DNA of 8,469 nucleotides from UBA7434 sp042090785 (GTDB taxonomy: Bacteria > Pseudomonadota > Gammaproteobacteria > Pseudomonadales > UBA7434), in contig JBELIP010000027.1 of NCBI GenBank assembly GCA_042090785.1, forward strand, positions 1 to 8,469. The letters are read 5' to 3'. This document shows positions 6,474-8,469 of this stretch, one piece after another (positions within the stretch are counted from its first letter, which is position 1; every line of letters begins with the position of its first letter). Under the pieces are notes generated by a model. It was not told the origin of the DNA. It saw only the letters and a program-made list of their open reading frames with translations, and ran no database searches. The translations under genes were made by a program, and so were the position numbers.

Positions 6474-6514
6474 CCCACCCCAACACATAAACTCAACCCT
6501 CCACAGGAATCCTC

Positions 6515-7516
6515 ATGCTTTCACAACAAGCATTACTTATCGTCCTCAGTGACGGCGAATGGCATTCCGGTGAAGATCTCGGCGCGCACTTTAATGTCAG
6601 CCGCGCAGCTATTTGGAAGCAGCTTAAACAATTACAAACCGCCGGCATTGCGCTTGAGTCTGAACGCGGTAAAGGGTATTGCCTTAGCAGCCCTATGTCA
6701 TTGCTCGATCAAGCCAGCATTAATGCTGGCTTAAATCCGCAAATCCAAACCCTTGTCTCTAATCTCGATATTGAGTTTTCTATTCCATCCACTAACAGCG
6801 CCGCAAAGCAGCGAATAGAGCAGGGTGGCATCGATGCTAACTATAGCGGCCATGTGATTTTCGCCGAACAACAAACCGCTGGCCGTGGTCGTCGTGGGCG
6901 TACTTGGGTGAGCCCGCTGGGGCGCAATATTTATATGTCTACTATTTGGCGCTTTTCTGCCGGTGCTTCGGCTTTGTCTGGCCTTAGTCTTGCCGTTGGT
7001 GTCGCTATTGTTAAAGCGTTAGAGAGTTTGGGTTATAAAGGCATCGGTCTTAAATGGCCTAATGATTTATTGTGGCAAGGCAAAAAACTGGGTGGTATTC
7101 TTTTAGAAATATCCGGCGATGCTGCCGGCCCTTGCCATGTGGTGGTGGGTATTGGTCTTAATGTCAGTATGCCTGACCAGCAAGCTGCTAATGATATTGA
7201 CCAACCTTGGGTCGACCTTGTCTCGTTAAATAATCAGCCCGTTGATAAAAACGCTATTGCCGCTGCGCTGCTTAACCAATTGATGCCGATGCTTGCGACA
7301 TTTGAAGCCAGCGGTTTTGAGCCGCTACTGCAAGACTGGCTAGACCGCGATGTCTATTTAGGTAGCGATATTGTTTTAACCATGGGCGCAGATAAATTGC
7401 AGGGTCAGCAAGTGGGCGTTAAGGCCGATGGCTCGCTATGCATTGAAACCGTCGATGGCCTTCGCACTTTTAATGGCGGTGAAGTAAGCTTGCGTGCAGT
7501 GCAAGCAGAAGGTTAA
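6515..7516 (+). CDS. birA: Bifunctional biotin--[acetyl-CoA-carboxylase] ligase / biotin operon repressor BirA
   Basis: A 333-residue BirA with all three domains. Residues 1-60 form a winged helix-turn-helix with a recognition region around VSRAAIWKQLKQL (28-40), so this is the class II, DNA-binding form that can also repress biotin synthesis genes. The catalytic core contains the biotinyl-AMP loop GRGRRGR (123-129), KWPNDLLW (180-187), KLGGILLE (191-198) and GIGLNV (212-217). The C-terminal SH3-like domain is about 278-327. The enzyme activates biotin with ATP and transfers it to the carboxyl carrier protein AccB in the cytoplasm. The start is supported by AGGA 6 nt upstream, and length is normal. 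coaX follows after two bases. No biotin synthesis genes are in the window. Confidence 0.97.
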   Translation: MLSQQALLIVLSDGEWHSGEDLGAHFNVSRAAIWKQLKQLQTAGIALESERGKGYCLSSPMSLLDQASINAGLNPQIQTLVSNLDIEFSIPSTNSAAKQRIEQGGIDANYSGHVIFAEQQTAGRGRRGRTWVSPLGRNIYMSTIWRFSAGASALSGLSLAVGVAIVKALESLGYKGIGLKWPNDLLWQGKKLGGILLEISGDAAGPCHVVVGIGLNVSMPDQQAANDIDQPWVDLVSLNNQPVDKNAIAAALLNQLMPMLATFEASGFEPLLQDWLDRDVYLGSDIVLTMGADKLQGQQVGVKADGSLCIETVDGLRTFNGGEVSLRAVQAEG

Positions 7517-7518
7517 TT

Positions 7519-8289
7519 ATGATTCTTGATATCGATGCAGGTAATACCCGTATTAAATGGCGCGCTCATTCAGGTGGTCGGCCCTCAGCCGATGAGAGTG
7601 CCGTGGGCGGTATCGAAACATTAGCGGATGATAGCTTACTGGACAATATTGAGCAGGCGATTGCGGCTGATGCCACTATTAAGCGGGTTCGCATTGCTTC
7701 TGTCCGCAATTCTGAGCGACTTGATGCGTTAACGGCAGAAATGGATAAGCGCTGGAGGGTCCGTGCTGAGTTTGCTGCAACAAGCGCTCAGGCCTGCGGC
7801 GTGCAAAACAGTTATGCGCTGCCCGAAACTATGGGTGTTGACCGCTGGTGCGCTGTGATTGCCGCAGCTCACCTGTCCACCGTATCTATAAGCAATACAC
7901 CTTTTTGTGTGATTGATGCTGGCAGTGCTTTAACGCTCGATTTTGTTAATGCCCAAGGCGCTCATCAGGGTGGTCATATCGTGCCGGGTTATGCCATGCA
8001 GTTGCAGTCGTTGTTGGGCGGCACCGATCGTGTCTTCATTAACAATGCGCCAGCCCAGATCGCCTTGCAGGCCGCGGATAATACCGGCGATGCGGTCTTA
8101 TCGGGTGTGTTGCTGAGTATGACGGGATTAATTGAAGCCGCATTGCGGCGTTTTACTGCCGAGATGGGCGGCAGTGTTGTGGTTATTATTACCGGCGGAG
8201 ACGCCGAATTGCTGCAGCAGCATTTACCTATTGTTATGCAGCACGAGCCCGATTTAGTGCTAGATGGGTTGGCGCATTTAATGCCTTAG
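7519..8289 (+). CDS. coaX: Type III pantothenate kinase CoaX
   Basis: A 256-residue type III pantothenate kinase, the first enzyme of coenzyme A synthesis (pantothenate plus ATP to 4'-phosphopantothenate), cytoplasmic and of the ASKHA fold. Visible motifs are the N-terminal phosphate loop DIDAGNTRIKW (4-14), GVDRW (106-110), the catalytic and monovalent-cation region DAGSALTLD (133-141), GGHIVPG (151-157), TGDAV (189-193) and TGGDA (225-229). DAGS replaces the commoner DAGT, a mild change. The gene starts two bases after the birA stop, and its ribosome site AGAAGG (7507-7512) lies within the last birA codons, so the two are probably translated from one mRNA. Pseudomonas has the same birA-coaX pair, while E. 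coli has the unrelated type I enzyme CoaA here. Confidence 0.97.
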   Translation: MILDIDAGNTRIKWRAHSGGRPSADESAVGGIETLADDSLLDNIEQAIAADATIKRVRIASVRNSERLDALTAEMDKRWRVRAEFAATSAQACGVQNSYALPETMGVDRWCAVIAAAHLSTVSISNTPFCVIDAGSALTLDFVNAQGAHQGGHIVPGYAMQLQSLLGGTDRVFINNAPAQIALQAADNTGDAVLSGVLLSMTGLIEAALRRFTAEMGGSVVVIITGGDAELLQQHLPIVMQHEPDLVLDGLAHLMP

Positions 8290-8325
8290 CGCCGATAGCT
8301 GCGAATGCATTTTGGTGCTTTTTTT
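8288..8325 (+). terminator. Weak intrinsic terminator candidate after coaX
   Basis: AGCGCC (8288-8293) can pair with GGTGCT (8314-8319), including one G-U, and seven T follow (8319-8325). The 20-nt loop is large for an intrinsic terminator. It overlaps the coaX stop codon. It would end the birA-coaX transcript, but the stem is short. Confidence 0.35.
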
Positions 8326-8469
8326 AGTACTCTTATCTTTTGGACTTTCGGCTCTGGGCAAGCGTCTTACTCTTACATGGCCCAGCATTCCTTATTTATT
8401 GTTCATTAGTCAATATTATGAATGATTATTCGATGCCTTTGCCGCATCGAGGTGTTTTCGTATAACTTC
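8290..8469. other. Terminal intergenic stretch, no supported gene
   Basis: Apart from the terminator candidate I see no gene here. A 34-codon plus-strand frame from 8305 lacks a ribosome site. In Pseudomonas, coaX is followed by a SPOR-domain gene and then tRNA-Tyr/Gly/Thr and tuf. Those would lie beyond the window edge, and an AT-rich patch near 8385-8430 could belong to their promoter. Confidence 0.4.

Larger units (their letters stand above)
6156..6514. other. Divergent intergenic region between the dehydrogenase gene and birA
   Basis: These 359 bases should hold the promoters of both flanking genes. Next to the dehydrogenase is an AT-rich tract (6181-6220) behind the hairpin GCAGC-TAA-GCTGC (6168-6180). 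A 14-bp direct repeat follows (6214-6255). AGTGT (6261-6265) and ACACT (6283-6287) form an inverted repeat around an AAAAGCTTTT palindrome. Open frames exist on both strands (6224-6421 plus with a GTG start, 6205-6486 minus), but neither has a ribosome site or recognisable motifs. The middle (6290-6440) could be a decayed gene fragment, but I cannot identify it. Confidence 0.6.

Noticed and set aside
8305..8409. 34-codon plus-strand frame after coaX
   Set aside because: There is no ribosome site, it overlaps the terminator candidate, and it does not resemble the SPOR-domain protein expected in this context.

Overview
The window looks like chromosomal DNA of a free-living, probably marine gammaproteobacterium of the Cellvibrionales/Pseudomonas-like lineages. 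The evidence is the 23S and 5S rRNA sequences, the order rRNA operon - birA - coaX (as I recall it from Pseudomonas; E. coli has rrnB-murB-birA-coaA), a CalB-type aldehyde dehydrogenase, and a large exported multidomain protein with repeat modules common in marine gammaproteobacteria. The genus assignment is inference.

Layout. Positions 1-177 are the 3' end of a 23S rRNA gene. A long 23S-5S spacer without a tRNA (178-475) and a complete 5S rRNA (476-594) follow. The operon ends at a strong, perfectly symmetrical terminator (593-648). From 609 to 1070 the terminator and its downstream spacer are tandemly duplicated. Copy 1 is 271 bp, copy 2 is 162 bp and lacks 109 bp, and a decayed third terminator abuts the next gene. 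The copies are full of small hairpins that become UUCG-loop hairpins on the minus strand.

Positions 1069-6155 hold two minus-strand genes that face the rRNA operon head-on. The first in transcription order is a CalB-like aldehyde dehydrogenase (4692-6155). After a 224-bp gap comes a 1132-codon exported protein (1069-4467) with a signal peptide, a mid-protein sorting-signal-like segment (hydrophobic stretch plus RRR), an F5/8C (discoidin) domain, calcium-binding-type Asp-rich repeats, two 91-residue modules and a probable beta-propeller.

Positions 6156-6514 form a divergent intergenic region with a 14-bp direct repeat and a probable extended -10 promoter for birA. birA (6515-7516) and coaX (7519-8289) are two bases apart and almost certainly co-transcribed; they make the biotin-protein ligase/biotin repressor and type III pantothenate kinase, both cofactor enzymes. 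The last 180 bases hold a weak terminator candidate and no gene I can support.

How it fits together: the rRNA operon and birA-coaX are ordinary core genome. The 5.9 kb between them appears to be a lineage-specific block placed at the rRNA operon's downstream flank. The duplicated terminators separate rRNA transcription from the opposing genes. The parts most worth a second look are the duplicated hairpin-rich flank and the mid-protein sorting signal fused to a very large extracellular region.
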